Origin: Calliopsis andreniformis
Lineage: Eukaryota > Arthropoda > Insecta > Hymenoptera > Andrenidae
Length of the DNA: 64,000 bases
NCBI RefSeq assembly: GCF_051401765.1
Contig: NW_027480440.1
Location: forward strand, 6,386,001-6,450,000
Direction of reading: 5' to 3'
The stretch's first letter is position 1; the number at the start of each line of letters is the position of its first letter. Below the pieces are notes generated by a model. The model was not told the origin of the DNA, searched no databases, and saw only the letters and a list, made by a program, of their open reading frames with translations. The position numbers were made by a program, and so were the translations under genes. Of the stretch, positions 21,701-34,535 are shown piece after piece.

Positions 21701-23480
21701 ACTGAGTATTGAGGATTGAGGATTGAGGGTTGATGATTGAGGATTGAGGATTGAGGATTGAGTATAGAGGATTGTAGATTGAGGATTGAGTATAGAGGAT
21801 TGTAGATTGAGGATTGATGATTTATGATTGAAGATTGAGGACTGAGTATTGCGGACTGAATGGTGAAGATTGGGTGCTGTGAATTTATGATTGACAATTG
21901 CATATTGATTGTTGAGGCTTGAGGACTGAGGATTGAGGATTGAGGTTTGAGGACGGAGGATTGAGGATTGAGGATTGAGAATTGTGGACTGAGTATTGAG
22001 GATTGCGGATAAAGGTTTGAAGATTGAGTATTGAGGATTGAGGTCTCAGGGTAGAGGATTGAGGATTGACGATTGCGGTTTGAGGATTGAAGATTGAGAA
22101 TTGTGTATTCATGTTTCAAGATTGAGGATTGAGGATGAAGTTTGAGGTTCTATGGTTGATTATTGAGTATTGAGGATTGGGGATTGTGGACTGAATATTG
22201 AGGATCGAGTATTGAGGATTGAGGATTGAGGATTTATGTTTGATGTCGGAGGATTGAGGATTGAGGATTGAGGATTGAGGATTGAGGATTGAGGATTGAG
22301 GATTGAGGATTTCGGATAAAGGATTGAAGAATGAGTATTGAGGATTGAGGACTCAGGGTTGAGGATTGAGGATTGACGATTGAGGTTTGAGGATTGAAGA
22401 TTGAGAATTACGTATTCATGTTTCAAGATTGAGGACTGAGGTTGCAGTTTGAGGACTTAGGATTGATAATTGAGGATTGAGGAGTGGGGATTGAGGACTG
22501 AAGATTGAGGATCGAGTATTGAGTATTGAGGATTGTGGATTGAGGTTTGTGGACGGAAGATTGAGGACTGAGGATTGAGAATTGAGTGTTGAGAATTGAA
22601 GATTGAGGATCGAGCATTGAGTATTGAGGATTGAGGATTGAGGTTTGTGGACGGAAGATTGTGGATTGAGGATTGAGGATTGAGGATTGAGGATTGAGGA
22701 TTGTGGATTGGGGATTGAGGATTGAGGATTGAGGATTGCGGATAAAGGATTGAAAATTGAGTATTGAGGCTTGAGCACTGAGGACTGAGGATCGAGGTTT
22801 GATGACGGAGGATTGAGGATTGACGATTGAGAATTGAGGACTGACTATTGAGGATTGCGGATAAAGGATTGAAGATTGAGTATTGAGGATTGAGTACACA
22901 GGGTTGAGGATTGAGGATTGACGATTGAGGTTTGAGGATTGAAGATTGAGAATTGTGTATTTATGTTTCAAGATTGAGGATTGAGGTTGCAGTTTGAGGA
23001 CTTAGGGTTGATAATTGAGGATTGAGGAGTGGGGATTGAGGACTGAAGATTGAGGATCGAGTATTGAGTATTGAGGATTGAGGATTGAGGTTTGTGGACG
23101 GAAGATTGAGGACTGAGGATTGAGAATTGAGTGTTGAGAATTGAAGATTGAGGATTGAGTATTGATGATTGAGGATTGAGGATTGACGATTGAGGGTTGA
23201 TTACTCAGGGTTGAGGACTGAGGGTTGAGGATTGAGGATTGAGGATCGAAGATTGAGGATTGATGATTGATGATTGAAGATTGAAGATTGAGGGTTGAGG
23301 ATTGCGGACTGAGTATTGAGAATTGAGGATTGAGGATTGAGTATTGATGATTGATGATTGAGGATTGAGGATTGAGGATTGAGGATTGAGGATTGCGGAT
23401 AAAGGATTGAAAATTGAGTATTGAGGCTTGAGAACTGAGGACTGAGGATTGAGGTTTGAGGACGGAGGATTGAGGATTGA
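18776..23480 (+). repeat. 4816-bp tandem duplication, copy 2
   Basis: This is a near-perfect repeat of 13960-18775. The offset becomes 4823 bp after about 22300, because the pure run at 22253-22308 has eight units where copy 1 has seven (17437-17485). Private differences include ATTGAGT for ATTGAGG near 18951 and ACTGAGG before the hexamer near 22432. The match ends near 23480, where 91 bp present in copy 1 are missing. Confidence 0.93.
19336..20411 (+). repeat. 538-bp tandem doublet inside the second 4816-bp copy
   Basis: A-boxes near 19339 and 19877 are 538 bp apart, and the C-blocks near 19590 and 20130 are spaced likewise. The pair reproduces 14520-15595 at an offset of 4816 bp. Confidence 0.92.
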
Positions 23481-25100
23481 GGATTGAGGATTGAGAATTG
23501 AGGACTAAGCATTGAGGATTGCGGATAAAGGATTGAAGATTGAGTATTGAGGATTGAGGACTCAGGGTTGAGGATTGAGGATTGACGATTGAGGTTTGAG
23601 GATTGAAGATTGAGAATTGTGTATTCATGTTTTAAGATTGAGGATTGAGGTTGAGGTTTGAGGATTTAGGGTTGAGAATTGAGGATTGAGGATTGGGGAT
23701 TGTGGACTGAATACTGTAGATCGAGTATTGAGAATTGAGGATTGAGGATTTAGGTTTGATGACGGAGGATTGAGGATTGAGGATTGAGGATTGAGGATTG
23801 AGGATTGAGGATTGAGGATTGCGGATAAAGGATTGAAGAATGAGTATTGAGGATTGATTATTGAGGATTGAGGACTGAGGATTGAGGATTGAGGATTGAG
23901 GATTGAGGATTGAGGATTGAGGATTGAGGATTGAGAATTGAGAATTGATGGTTGAGCATTGAGAATTGCCGATTGAGGATTGAGGATTGAAGGTTGAGGT
24001 TTGAGGATTGACGATTGAGGATTGAGGATTGGGGATTGAGGACTGAAGATTGAGGATCGGGCATTGAGTATTGAGGATTGAGGTTTGAGGACGGAAGATT
24101 GTGGATTGAGGATTGAGGATTGAGGATTGACGATTGAGGTTTGAGGATTGAAGATTGAGAATTGTGTATTTATGTTTCAAGGGTGAGGATTGAGGTTGAA
24201 GTTTGAGGATTTAGGATTGATAATTGAGGATTGAGGATTGGGGATTGTGGTCTGAATATTGAGGATCGAGTGTTGAGGATTGAGGATTGAGGATTCAGCT
24301 TTGACGACGGGGGATTGAAAATTGAGGATTGAGGATTGAGGTTTGAGGACGGAAGATTGAGGATTGGGGATTGAGGATTGAGGATTGAGGATTGAGGATT
24401 GCGGATAAAGGATTGAAAATTGAGTATTGAGGCTTGAGGACTGAGAACTGAGGGTTGAGGATTGAGGATTGAGGATTGATGATTGAGGATTGAGGATTGA
24501 GGATTGAGTATTGAGTATTGAAGATTGAGGATTGATGATTGATGATTGAAGATTGAGGACTGAGGATTGCGGACTGAAGGTTGAGGATTGAGTGCTGTGA
24601 ATTTATGATTGACAATTGCATATTGAGTGTTGAGACTTGAGGACTGACGATTGAGGATTAAGGTTTGAGGACGGAGGATTGAGGATAGAGGATTGAGAAT
24701 TGAGGACTGAGTATTGAGGATTGCGGATAAAGGATTGAGGACTCAGGGTTGAGGATTGAGGATTCACGATAGACGTTTGAGGATTGAAGATTGAGAATTG
24801 TGTATTTATGTTTCAAGATTGAGGGTTGAGGTTGAAGTTTGAGTATTTAGGATTGATAATTGAGGATAGAGGATTGGGGATTGTGGTCTGAATATTGAGG
24901 ATCGAGCATTGAGGATTGAGGATTGAGGATTTAGGTTTGACGACGGAGGATTGAAGATTGAGGATTGATGATTGAGGTTTGAGGACGGAAGATTGAGGAT
25001 TGAGGATTGAGTGTTGAGGATTGGGGATTGAGGATTGCGGATAAAGGTTTGAAAATTGAGTATTGAGGCTTGAGGACTGAGGACTGAGGATTGAGGATTG
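21985..25100 (+). repeat. 3.1-kb duplication, copy 1
   Basis: The order of variant heptamers repeats at 25910-29115. The offset is 3928 bp on the left and 4019 bp after about 23480, a change of 91 bp or 13 heptamers, because this copy lacks a stretch that both 18660-18750 and 27410-27500 keep. The left part overlaps the second 4816-bp copy, so the two duplications share sequence. Confidence 0.9.
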
Positions 25101-25910
25101 ATGATTGAGGATTGCGGGTTGATTACTGAGGGTTGAGGATTGAGGGTTGAGGATTGAGTATTGAAGATCGAAGATTGAGGATTGATGATTGACGATTGAA
25201 GATTGAGGATTGAGGATTGAGGATTGAGGACTGAGGATTGAGGATTGAGGATTGAGGATTGATCGTTGAGGATTGAGTATTGACGATTGAGGATTGAGGT
25301 ATGAAGATTGAGTGTCGTGGAGTGAGGATTGAGGATTGAGGGTTGAAGATTGACGATTGAGGACTGACGATTGAAGATTCAGGACTGAGCATTGAAAACT
25401 GAGGATTAAGTATATTCTAGTGAGGATTGAATATTGAGGATTGAGGATTGAGGATTGAGGATTAAGGGTTGAGAATTGAAGGTTGAGGTTTGAGGAACGA
25501 CGATTGAGGATCGGGTATTGAGTATTTAGGATTGAAGATTGAGGTTTGAGGACGGAAGGTTGAGGATTGAGGATTGAGGATTGAGGATTGAGGATTGAGG
25601 ATTGAGGATTGAGGATTGAGGATTGAGGATTGAGGATTGAGGATTGAGGATTGAGGATTGAGGATTGCGGATAAAGGATTGAAAATTGAGTATTGAGGCT
25701 TGAGGACTGAGGACTGAGGATTGAGGATGGAGGATTGAGGATTGATGATTGAGGATCGAGGATTGAGGATTGAGTATTGAGGATTGAAGATTGAGGATTG
25801 CGAATAAAGGATTGAAGAATGAGAATTGAGGATTGAGGACTCAGGGTTGAGGATTGAGGATTGACGATTGACGATTGACGATTGAGGTTTGTGGAGTGAT
25901 GATTGAGAAT
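25100..25910 (+). repeat. C-block segment between the 3.1-kb copies
   Basis: This stretch holds a C-block (25260-25425, with ATTAAGT before ATATTCT) and a 15-unit near-pure run (about 25562-25666). It resembles 2830-3570 and 29880-30560. It is not shared by the flanking 3.1-kb copies, so it was inserted between them or was already present at one border. No gene is visible. Confidence 0.78.
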
Positions 25911-28900
25911 TGAGGACTGAGTATTGAGGATTGCGGATAAAGGATTGAAGATTGAGTATTGAGGATTGAGGTCTCAGGGTAGAGGATTGAGGATTGACGA
26001 TTGCGGTTTGAGGATTGAAGATTGAGAATTGTGTATTCATGTTTCAAGATTGAGGATTGAGGATGAAGTTTGAGGTTCTATGGTTGATTATTGAGTATTG
26101 AGGATTGGGGATTGTGGACTGAATATTGAGGATCGAGTATTGAGGATTGAGGATTGAGGATTTATGTTTGATGTCGGAGGATTGAGGATTGAGGATTGAG
26201 GATTGAGGATTGAGGATTGAGGATTGAGGATTGAGGATTTCGGATAAAGGATTGAAGAATGAGTATTGAGGATTGAGGACTCAGGGTTGAGGATTGAGGA
26301 TTGACGATTGAGGTTTGAGGATTGAAGATTGAGAATTACGTATTCATGTTTCAAGATTGAGGACTGAGGTTGCAGTTTGAGGACTTAGGATTGATAATTG
26401 AGGATTGAGGAGTGGGGATTGAGGACTGAAGATTGAGGATCGAGTATTGAGTATTGAGGATTGTGGATTGAGGTTTGTGGACGGAAGATTGAGGACTGAG
26501 GATTGAGAATTGAGTGTTGAGAATTGAAGATTGAGGATCGAGCATTGAGTATTGAGGATTGAGGATTGAGGTTTGAGGACGGAAGATTGTGGATTGAGGA
26601 TTGAGGATTGAGGATTGAGGATTGAGGATTGTGGATTGGGGATTGAGGATTGAGGATTGAGGATTGCGGATAAAGGATTGAAAATTGAGTATTGAGGCTT
26701 GAGCACTGAGGACTGAGGATCGAGGTTTGATGACGGAGGATTGAGGATTGACGATTGAGAATTGAGGACTGACTATTGAGGATTGCGGATAAAGGATTGA
26801 AGATTGAGTATTGAGGATTGAGTACTCAGGGTTGAGGATTGAGGATTGACGATTGAGGTTTGAGGATTGAAGATTGAGAATTGTGTATTTATGTTTCAAG
26901 ATTGAGGATTGAGGTTGCAGTTTGAGGACTTAGGGTTGATAATTGAGGATTGAGGAGTGGGGATTGAGGACTGAAGATTGAGGATCGAGTATTGAGTATT
27001 GAGGATTGAGGATTGAGGTTTGTGGACGGAAGATTGAGGACTGAGGATTGAGAATTGAGTGTTGAGAATTGAAGATTGAGGATTGAGTATTGATGATTGA
27101 GGATTGAGGATTGACGATTGAGGGTTGATTACTCAGGGTTGAGGACTGAGGGTTGAGGATTGAGGATTGAGGATCGAAGATTGAGGATTGATGATTGATG
27201 ATTGAAGATTGAAGATTGAGGGTTGAGGATTGCGGACTGAGTATTGAGAATTGAGGATTGAGGATTCAGTATTGATGATTGATGATTGAGGATTGAGGAT
27301 TGAGGATTGAGGATTGAGGATTGCGGATAAGGGATTGAAAATTGAGTATTGAGGCTTGAGAACTGAGGACTGAGGATTGAGGTTTGAGGACGGAGGATTG
27401 AGGATTGAGGATTGCGGATAAAGGATTGAAAATTGAGTATTGACGCTTGAGGACTGAGGACTGAGGATTGAGGTTTGAGGACGGAGGATTGAGGATTGAG
27501 GATTGAGGATTGAGAATTGAGGACTAAGCATTGAGGATTGCGGATAAAGGATTGAAGATTGAGTATTGAGGATTGAGGACTCAGGGTTGAGGATTGAGGA
27601 TTGACGATTGAGGTTTGAGGATTGAAGATTGAGAATTGTGTATTCATGTTTTAAGATTGAGGATTGAGGTTGAGGTTTGAGGATTTAGGGTTGAGAATTG
27701 AGGATTGAGGATTGGGGATTGTGGACTGAATATTGTAGGTCGAGTATTGAGAATTGAGGATTGAGGATTTAGGTTTGATGACGGAGGATTGAGGATTGAG
27801 GATTGAGGATTGAGGATTGAGGATTGAGGATTGAGGATTGCGGATAAAGGATTGAAGAATGAGTATTGAGGATTGATTATTGAGGATTGAGGACTGAGGA
27901 TTGAGGATTGAGGATTGAGGATTGAGGATTGAGGATTGAGGATTGAGGATTGAGAATTGAGAATTGATGGTTGAGCATTGAGAATTGCCGATTGAGGATT
28001 GAGGATTGAAGGTTGAGGTTTGAGGATTGACGATGGAGGATTGAGGATTGGGGATTGAGGACTGAAGATTGAGGATCGGGCATTGAGTATTGAGGATTGA
28101 GGTTTGAGGACGGAAGATTGTGGATTGAGGATTGAGGATTGAGGATTGACGATTGAGGTTTGAGGATTGAAGATTGAGAATTGTGTATTTATGTTTCAAG
28201 GGTGAGGATTGAGGTTGAAGTTTGAGGATTTAGGATTGATAATTGAGGATTGAGGATTGGGGATTGTGGTCTGAATATTGAGGATCGAGTGTTGAGGATT
28301 GAGGATTGAGGATTCAGCTTTGACGACGGGGGATTGAAGATTGAGGATTGAGGATTGAGGTTTGAGGACGGAAGATTGAGGATTGGGGATTGAGGATTGA
28401 GGATTGAGGATTGAGGATTGCGGATAAAGGATTGAAAATTGAGTATTGAGGCTTGAGGACTGAGAACTGAGGGTTGAGGATTGAGGATTGAGGATTGATG
28501 ATTGAGGATTGATGATTGAGGATTGAGTATTGAGTATTGAAGATTGAGGATTGATGATTGATGATTGAAGATTGAGGACTGAGGATTGCGGACTGAAGGT
28601 TGAGGATTGAGTGCTGTGAATTTATGATTGACAATTGCATATTGAGTGTTGAGACTTGAGGACTGACGATTGAGGATTAAGGTTTGAGGACGGAGGATTG
28701 AGGATAGAGGATTGAGAATTGAGGACTGAGTATTGAGGATTGCGGATAAAGGATTGAGGACTCAGGGTTGAGGATTGAGGATTCACGATAGACGTTTGAG
28801 GATTGAAGATTGAGAATTGTGTATTTATGTTTCAAGATTGAGGGTTGAGGTTGAAGTTTGAGTATTTAGGATTGATAATTGAGGATAGAGGATTGGGGAT

Positions 28901-29115
28901 TGTGGTCTGAATATTGAGGATCGAGCATTGAGGATTGAGGATTGAGGATTTAGGTTTGACGACGGAGGATTGAAGATTGAGGATTGATGATTGAGGTTTG
29001 AGGACGGAAGATTGAGGATTGAGGATTGAGTGTTGAGGATTGGGGATTGAGGATTGCGGATAAAGGTTTGAAAATTGAGTATTGAGGCTTGAGGACTGAG
29101 GACTGAGGATTGAGG
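25910..29115 (+). repeat. 3.1-kb duplication, copy 2
   Basis: This copy matches 21985-25100. It has the eight-unit pure run (26181-26236) and the ACTGAGG before the hexamer near 26360 that mark 22253-22435, not the seven-unit form of 17437-17485. That suggests descent from the second 4816-bp copy. It keeps the 91 bp missing near 23480. Confidence 0.9.
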
Positions 29116-30560
29116 ATTGAGGATTGAGGATTGATGATTGAGGATTGAGGATTGAGGATTGAGTATTGAGGATTGAAGATTGAGGATTGATGATTGATGA
29201 TTGAAGATTGAGGACTGAGGATTGCGGACTGAAGGGTGAGGATTGAGTGCTGTGAATTTATGAATGACAATTGCATATTGAGTGTTGAGGCTTGAGGACT
29301 GAGGATTGAGGATTGAGGTTTGAGGACCGAGGATTGAGGGTAGAGGATTGAGAATTGAGGACTGAGTATTGAGGATTGCGGATAAATGATTGAAAATTGA
29401 GTATTGAGGCTTGAGGACTAAGGGCTGAGGATTGAGGTTTGAGGACGGAGGATTGAGGATTGAGGATTGAGAATTGAGGACTGAGTATTGAGGATTGCGT
29501 ATAAAGGATTGAAGATTGAGTATTGAGCATTGAGGACTCAGGGTTGAGGATTGAGTATTGACGATTGAGGTTTGAGGATTGAAGATTGAGAGTTGTGTAT
29601 TCATGTTTCAAGATTGAGGATTGAGGTTGATGTTTGGGGATTTAGGGTTGATAATTGAGGATTGAGGATTGGGGATTGTGGTCTGAATATTGAGGATCGG
29701 GTATTGAGGATTGAGGATTGAGGATTTAGGTTTGACGACGGAGGATTCAAGATTGAGGATCGAGGATTGAGGTTTGAGGAAGGAAGATTGAGGATTGAGG
29801 ATTGAGAATTGTGTGTTGAGGATTGAAGATTGAGGATTGAGTATCGATGATTGAGGATTGAGGATTGATGATTGAGGATTGCGGGTTGATTGCTGAGGGT
29901 TGAGGATTGAGGGTTGAGGATTGAGTATTGAAGATCGAAGATTGAGGATTGATGATTGACGATTGAAGATTGAGGATTGAGGATTGAGGATTGAGGACTG
30001 AGGATTGAGGATTGAGGATTGAGGATTGATCGTTGAGGATTGAGTATTGACGATTGAGGATTGAGGTATGAAGATTGAGTGTCGTGGAGTGAGGATTGAG
30101 GATTGAGGGTTGAAGATTGACGATTGAGGACTGACGATTGAAGATTCAGGACTGAGCATTGAAAACTGAGGATTATGTATATTCTAGTGAGGATTGAATA
30201 TTGAGGATTGAGGATTGAGGATTGAGGATTAAGGGTTGAGAATTGAAGGTTGAGGTTTGAGGATCGACGATTGAGGATCGGGTATTGAGTATTTAGGATT
30301 GAAGATTGAGGTTTGAGGACGGAAGGTTGAGGATTGAGGATTGAGGATTGAGGATTGAGGATTGAGGATTGAGGATTGAGGATTGAGGATTGAGGATTGA
30401 GGATTGAGGATTGAGGATTGAGGATTGAGGATTGAGGATTGAGGATTGCGGATAAAGGATTGAAAATTGAGTATTGAGGCTTGAGCACTGAGGACTGAGG
30501 ATTGAGTGTTGAGGACGGAGGATTCAGGATTGAGGATTGAGAATTGAGGACTGCGTATTG
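29050..30560 (+). repeat. Long-range relative of 1990-3500
   Basis: The order of variant heptamers matches 1990-3500 at an offset of 27061 bp, falling to 27040 bp (three heptamers fewer) by the C-block. It includes the same ATTTATG-AATGACA B-box and the same TTGATG hexamer after its A-box near 29600. Its C-block has ATTATGT before ATATTCT. Confidence 0.82.
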
Positions 30561-31125
30561 AGGATTGCCGATAAAGGATTGGAGATTGAGTATTGAGGAT
30601 TGAGGACTCAGGGTTGAGGATTTAGGATTGACGATTGAGGTTTGAGGATTGAAGATTGAGAATTGTGTATTTAAGTTTCAAGATTGAAGATTGAGGTTGA
30701 AGTTTGAGGATTTAGGATTGATAATTGAGGATTGAGGATTGGGGATTGTGGTCTGAATATTGAGGATCGAGTATTGAGGATTGAGGATTGAGGATTCAGG
30801 TTTGACGACGGAGGATTGAAGATTGAGGATTCAGGATTGAGGTTTGAGGACGGAAGATTGAGGATTGAGGATTGAGGATTGAGGATTGAGGATTGAGGAT
30901 TGAGGATTGAGGATTGCGGATAAAGGATTGAAAATTGAGTATTGAGGCTTGAGGACTGAGGACTGAGGATTGAGTATGGAGGATTGAGGATTGATGATTG
31001 AGGATCGAGGATTGAGGATTGAGTATTGAGGATTGAAGATTGAGGATTGCGAATAAAGGATTGAAGAATGAGAATTGAGGATTGAGGACTCAGGGTTGAG
31101 GATTGAGGATTGACGATTGACGATT
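29824..31125 (+). repeat. 1.3-kb duplication, copy 1
   Basis: This stretch matches 34536-35830 at an offset of 4712 bp, then 4705 bp (one heptamer fewer) past the pure run. The rare ATTATGT-ATATTCT pair near 30173 occurs only here and near 34885 within the C-block family. Confidence 0.88.
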
Positions 31126-31279
31126 GACGATTGAGGTTTGAGGAGTGATGATTGAGAATTGAGGACTGAGTATTGGGGACTGCGGATAAAGGATTGAAGA
31201 TTGAGTATAGAGGATTGAGGACTCAGGGTTGAGGATTGAGGATTGACGATTGAGGTTTGAGGATTGAAGATTGAGAATT

Positions 31280-31410
31280 GTGTACTCATGTTTCAAGATT
31301 GAGGATTGAGGTTGAAGTTTGAGGATTTAGGATTGATAATTGGGAATTGAGGATTGAGGATTGAGGTTTGAGGATTGAAGATTGAGAATTGTGTATTTAT
31401 GTTTCAAGAT
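31280..31410 (+). repeat. 111-bp A-box pair (one of seven)
   Basis: Two A-boxes are exactly 111 bp apart (31284 and 31395), the second in the ATTTATG form. The same spacing and inner sequence, including ATTGGGA-ATTGAGG, occur at 13622/13733, 36568/36679, 47727/47838, 50948/51059, 51337/51448 and 58838/58949. The length is 16 heptamers minus one base. Confidence 0.9.
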
Positions 31411-31479
31411 TGAGGATTGAGGTTGAAGTTTGGGGATTTAGGATTAATAATTGAGGATTGAGGATTGGGGATTGTGGTC

Positions 31480-32490
31480 TGAATATTGAGGATCGAGTAT
31501 TGAGGATTGAGGATTGAGGATTTAGGTTTGATGACGGAGGATTGAGGATTGAGTATTGAGGATTGAGGATTGAGGATTGAGGATTGAGGATTGAGGATTG
31601 CGGATAAAGGATTGAAGAATGAGTATTGAGGATTGAGGACTCAGCGTTGAGGATTGAGGATTGACGATTGACGATTGACGATTGAGGTTTGAGGATTGAA
31701 GATTGAGAATTGTGTATTCATGTTTCAAGATTGAGGATAGAGGTTGCAGTTTGAGGACTTAGGGTTGATAATTGAGGATTGAGGATTGGGGATTGAGGAC
31801 TGAAGATTGAGGATCGAGTATTGAGTATTGAGGATTGAGGTTTGAGGATTGAGGACGGAAGATTGAGGACTGAGGATTGAGAATTGAGTGTTGAGGATTG
31901 AAGATTGAGGATTGAGTATTGATGATTGAGGATTGAGGATTGAGGATTGAGGATTGAGGGTTGATTACTGAACGGTTGAGGATTGAGGGTTGATTACTCA
32001 GTGTTGAGGATGGAGGGTTGAGGATTGAGGATTGATGGTAGAGGATTGAGGATTGATGATTGAGGATTGAGGATTGAGGATTCAGGATTGATGATTGAGA
32101 ATAGAGGATTGAGGATTCAGCATTGAGGATTGAGTGTTGAGGACTGAAGATTGAGGATTTAGAATTGATGATTGAGGATTGAGGATTGAGGCTTGAGGAC
32201 TGAGGATTGAGGATCGAGTATTGAGGCTTGAGGATTGAGGATTGAGGATCGAGTGTTGAGGCTTGAGGATTCAGGATTGAGGTTTGAGGACAGAGGATTG
32301 AGGATTGAGGATCTAGGATAGAGGATTGGGTATTGAGGCTTGAGGATAAAGTATTGAAGATTGAGTATTGAGGATTGAGGACTCAGGGTTGAGGATTGAG
32401 GATTTACGATTGAGGTTTGAGGATTGAAGATGGAGAATTGTGTATTCATGTTTCAAGATTGAGGACTGAGGTTGAAATTTGAGTATTTAG
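31480..32490 (+). repeat. 1.0-kb duplication, copy 1 (partner 38245-39210)
   Basis: The segment matches 38245-39210 at an offset of 6765 bp, then 6723 bp past about 32310. Copy 1 holds six heptamers (42 bp, about 32266-32310) that copy 2 lacks. It also has an extra base after ACTGAAC near 31970, shared with 38728. Confidence 0.88.
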
Positions 32491-33379
32491 GATTGATAAT
32501 TGAGGATTCTGGATTGGGGATTGAGGACTGATGATTGAGGATTGAGGACTGAGGAATGAGGGTTGAGGATTGAGGATTGAGGATTGAGGATTGAGGATTG
32601 CGGATTGAGGATTGAGGATTGAGGTTTGAGGCTCGAGGTTTGAAGATTGAGTATTGAGGATTGAGGATTGAGGATTGCGGATTGAGGATTGAGGATTGAG
32701 AATTGTGGGTCGAGAATTGAAGATTGAAGATTGAGGTTTCAGGATTGTTGATTGAAGATTGAGGACCGAGAGTTGAGGATCGAGTATTGAGGATTGAGGA
32801 TTGAGGATTTAGGTTTGACGACGGAGGATTGAAGATTGAGGATTGAGGATTGAGGTTTGAGGACGGAAGGTTGAGTATTGAGAATTGAGGATTGAGGATT
32901 GAGGATTGAGTATTGAGGATTGAGGATTGAGGATTGAGGATTGCGGATAAAGCATTGAAGATTGAGTATTGAGGCTTGAGGACTGAGGACTGAGGATTGA
33001 GTATTGAGGATTGAGGATTGATGATTGAGGATTGAGGATTGAGGATTGAGTATTGAGGACTGTAGATTGAGGATTGATGATTGATGGCTGAAGATTGAGG
33101 ACTGAGGATTGCGGACTGAAGGGTGAGGATTGAGTGCTGTGAATTTATGATTGACAATTGCATATTGAGTGTTGAGGCTTGAAGACTGAGGATTGAGGAT
33201 TGAGGTTTGAGGACGGAGGATTGAGGATTGAGGATTGAGAATTGAGGACTGAGTATTGAGGATTGCGGATAAAGGATTGAAGATTGAGTATTGAGGATTG
33301 AGGACTCAGTGTTGAGGATTGAGGATTGACGATAGAGGTTTGAGGATTGAAGATTGAGAATTGTGTATTCATGTTTCAA
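32453..33379 (-). other. 308-aa minus-strand open frame, triplicated, probably not a gene
   Basis: This is a TTG-started open frame of SSILNPQ-type heptapeptides. Equal-length frames with only a few residue differences lie at 40223-41149 and 43540-44466 in the other two copies of the 3.3-kb unit. Preservation of length follows from recent copying and does not show selection. No recognisable domain, signal peptide or membrane segment is present. Confidence 0.12.
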
Positions 33380-34268
33380 GATTGAGGATTGAGGTTGCAG
33401 TTTGAGGACTTGGGGTTGATAATTGAGGATTGAGGATTGGGGATTGAGGACTGAAGATTGAGGATCGAGTATTGAGTATTGAGGATTGAGGATTGAGGTT
33501 TGAGGACGGAAGATTGAGGACTAGGGATTGAGAATTGAGTGTTGAGGATTGAAGATTGAGGATTGAGGATTGAGGATTGAGGATTAAGGGTTGAGAATTG
33601 AAGGTTGAGGTCTGAGGATTGACGATTGAGGATCGGGTATTGAGTATTGAGGATTGAGGATTGAGGTTTGAGAACGGAAGATTGAGGATTGAGGATTGAG
33701 GATTGAGGATTGAGGATTGAGGATTGAGGATTGAGGATTGAGGATTGAGGATTGAGGATTGAGGATTGAGGATTGAGGATTGCGGATAAAGGATTGAAAA
33801 TTGAGTATTGAGGCTTGAGGACTGAGGACTGAGGATTGAGGATTGAGGATTGAGGATTGATGATAGAGGATTGAGGATTGAGTATTGAGTATTGAGGATT
33901 GAAGATTCAGGAATGCGGATAAAGGATTGAAGAACGAGAATTGAGGATTGAGGACTCAGGGTTGAGGATTGAGGATTGACGATTGACGATTGAGGTTTGA
34001 GGATTGATGATTGAGAAATGAGGATTGAGGATTGAGGATTGCGGATAAAGGATTGAGAATTGAGAATTGAGGCTTGAGGACTGAGGACTGAGGACTGAGA
34101 ATTGAGGATTGAGGATTGAGGATTTATGATTGAGGATTGAGGATTGAGGATTGAGTATTGAGTATTGAAGATTGAGGATTGACGTTTAATGATTGAAGAT
34201 TGAGGAATGAGGAATGCGGACTGAACGGTGAGGATTGAGTGCTGTGTATTTATGATTGACAATTGCAT
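33369..34268 (-). other. 299-aa minus-strand open frame, triplicated, probably not a gene
   Basis: This frame lies next to the 308-aa frame and overlaps it by a few bases. Equivalents lie at 41139-42038 (299 aa) and 44463-45362 (299 aa). In the third copy an extra heptamer in the pure run at 44768-44872 shifts the frame, so its carboxyl half differs from the other two although the length is the same by chance. This shows frame is not protected. Confidence 0.1.
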
Positions 34269-34535
34269 ATTGAGTGTTGAGGCTTGAGGACTGAGGATTG
34301 AGGATTGAAGTTTGAGGACGGAGGTTTGAGGATTGAGGATTGAGAACTGAGGACTGAGTATTGAGGATTGCGATTAAAGGCTTGAAGATTGACTGTTGAT
34401 GATTGAGGACTCAGGGTTGAGGAATGAGGATTGACGATAGAGGTTTGAGGATTGAAGATTGAGAATTGTGTATTCATGTTTCAAGATTGAGGATTGAGGA
34501 TGAAGTTTGAGGATCTAGGGTTGATAATTGAGGAT

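Larger units (their letters stand above)
32240..34520 (+). repeat. 3.3-kb unit, partial copy 0 (partner 40010-42290)
   Basis: This stretch matches 40010-42290 at a constant offset of 7770 bp and is the third member of the family duplicated at 39970-46620. It holds a D-block, B-boxes near 33134 and 34229 and A-boxes near 32446, 33368 and 34466. 7770 is a multiple of 7, as expected from a net 14 register slips in the interval. Confidence 0.9.
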
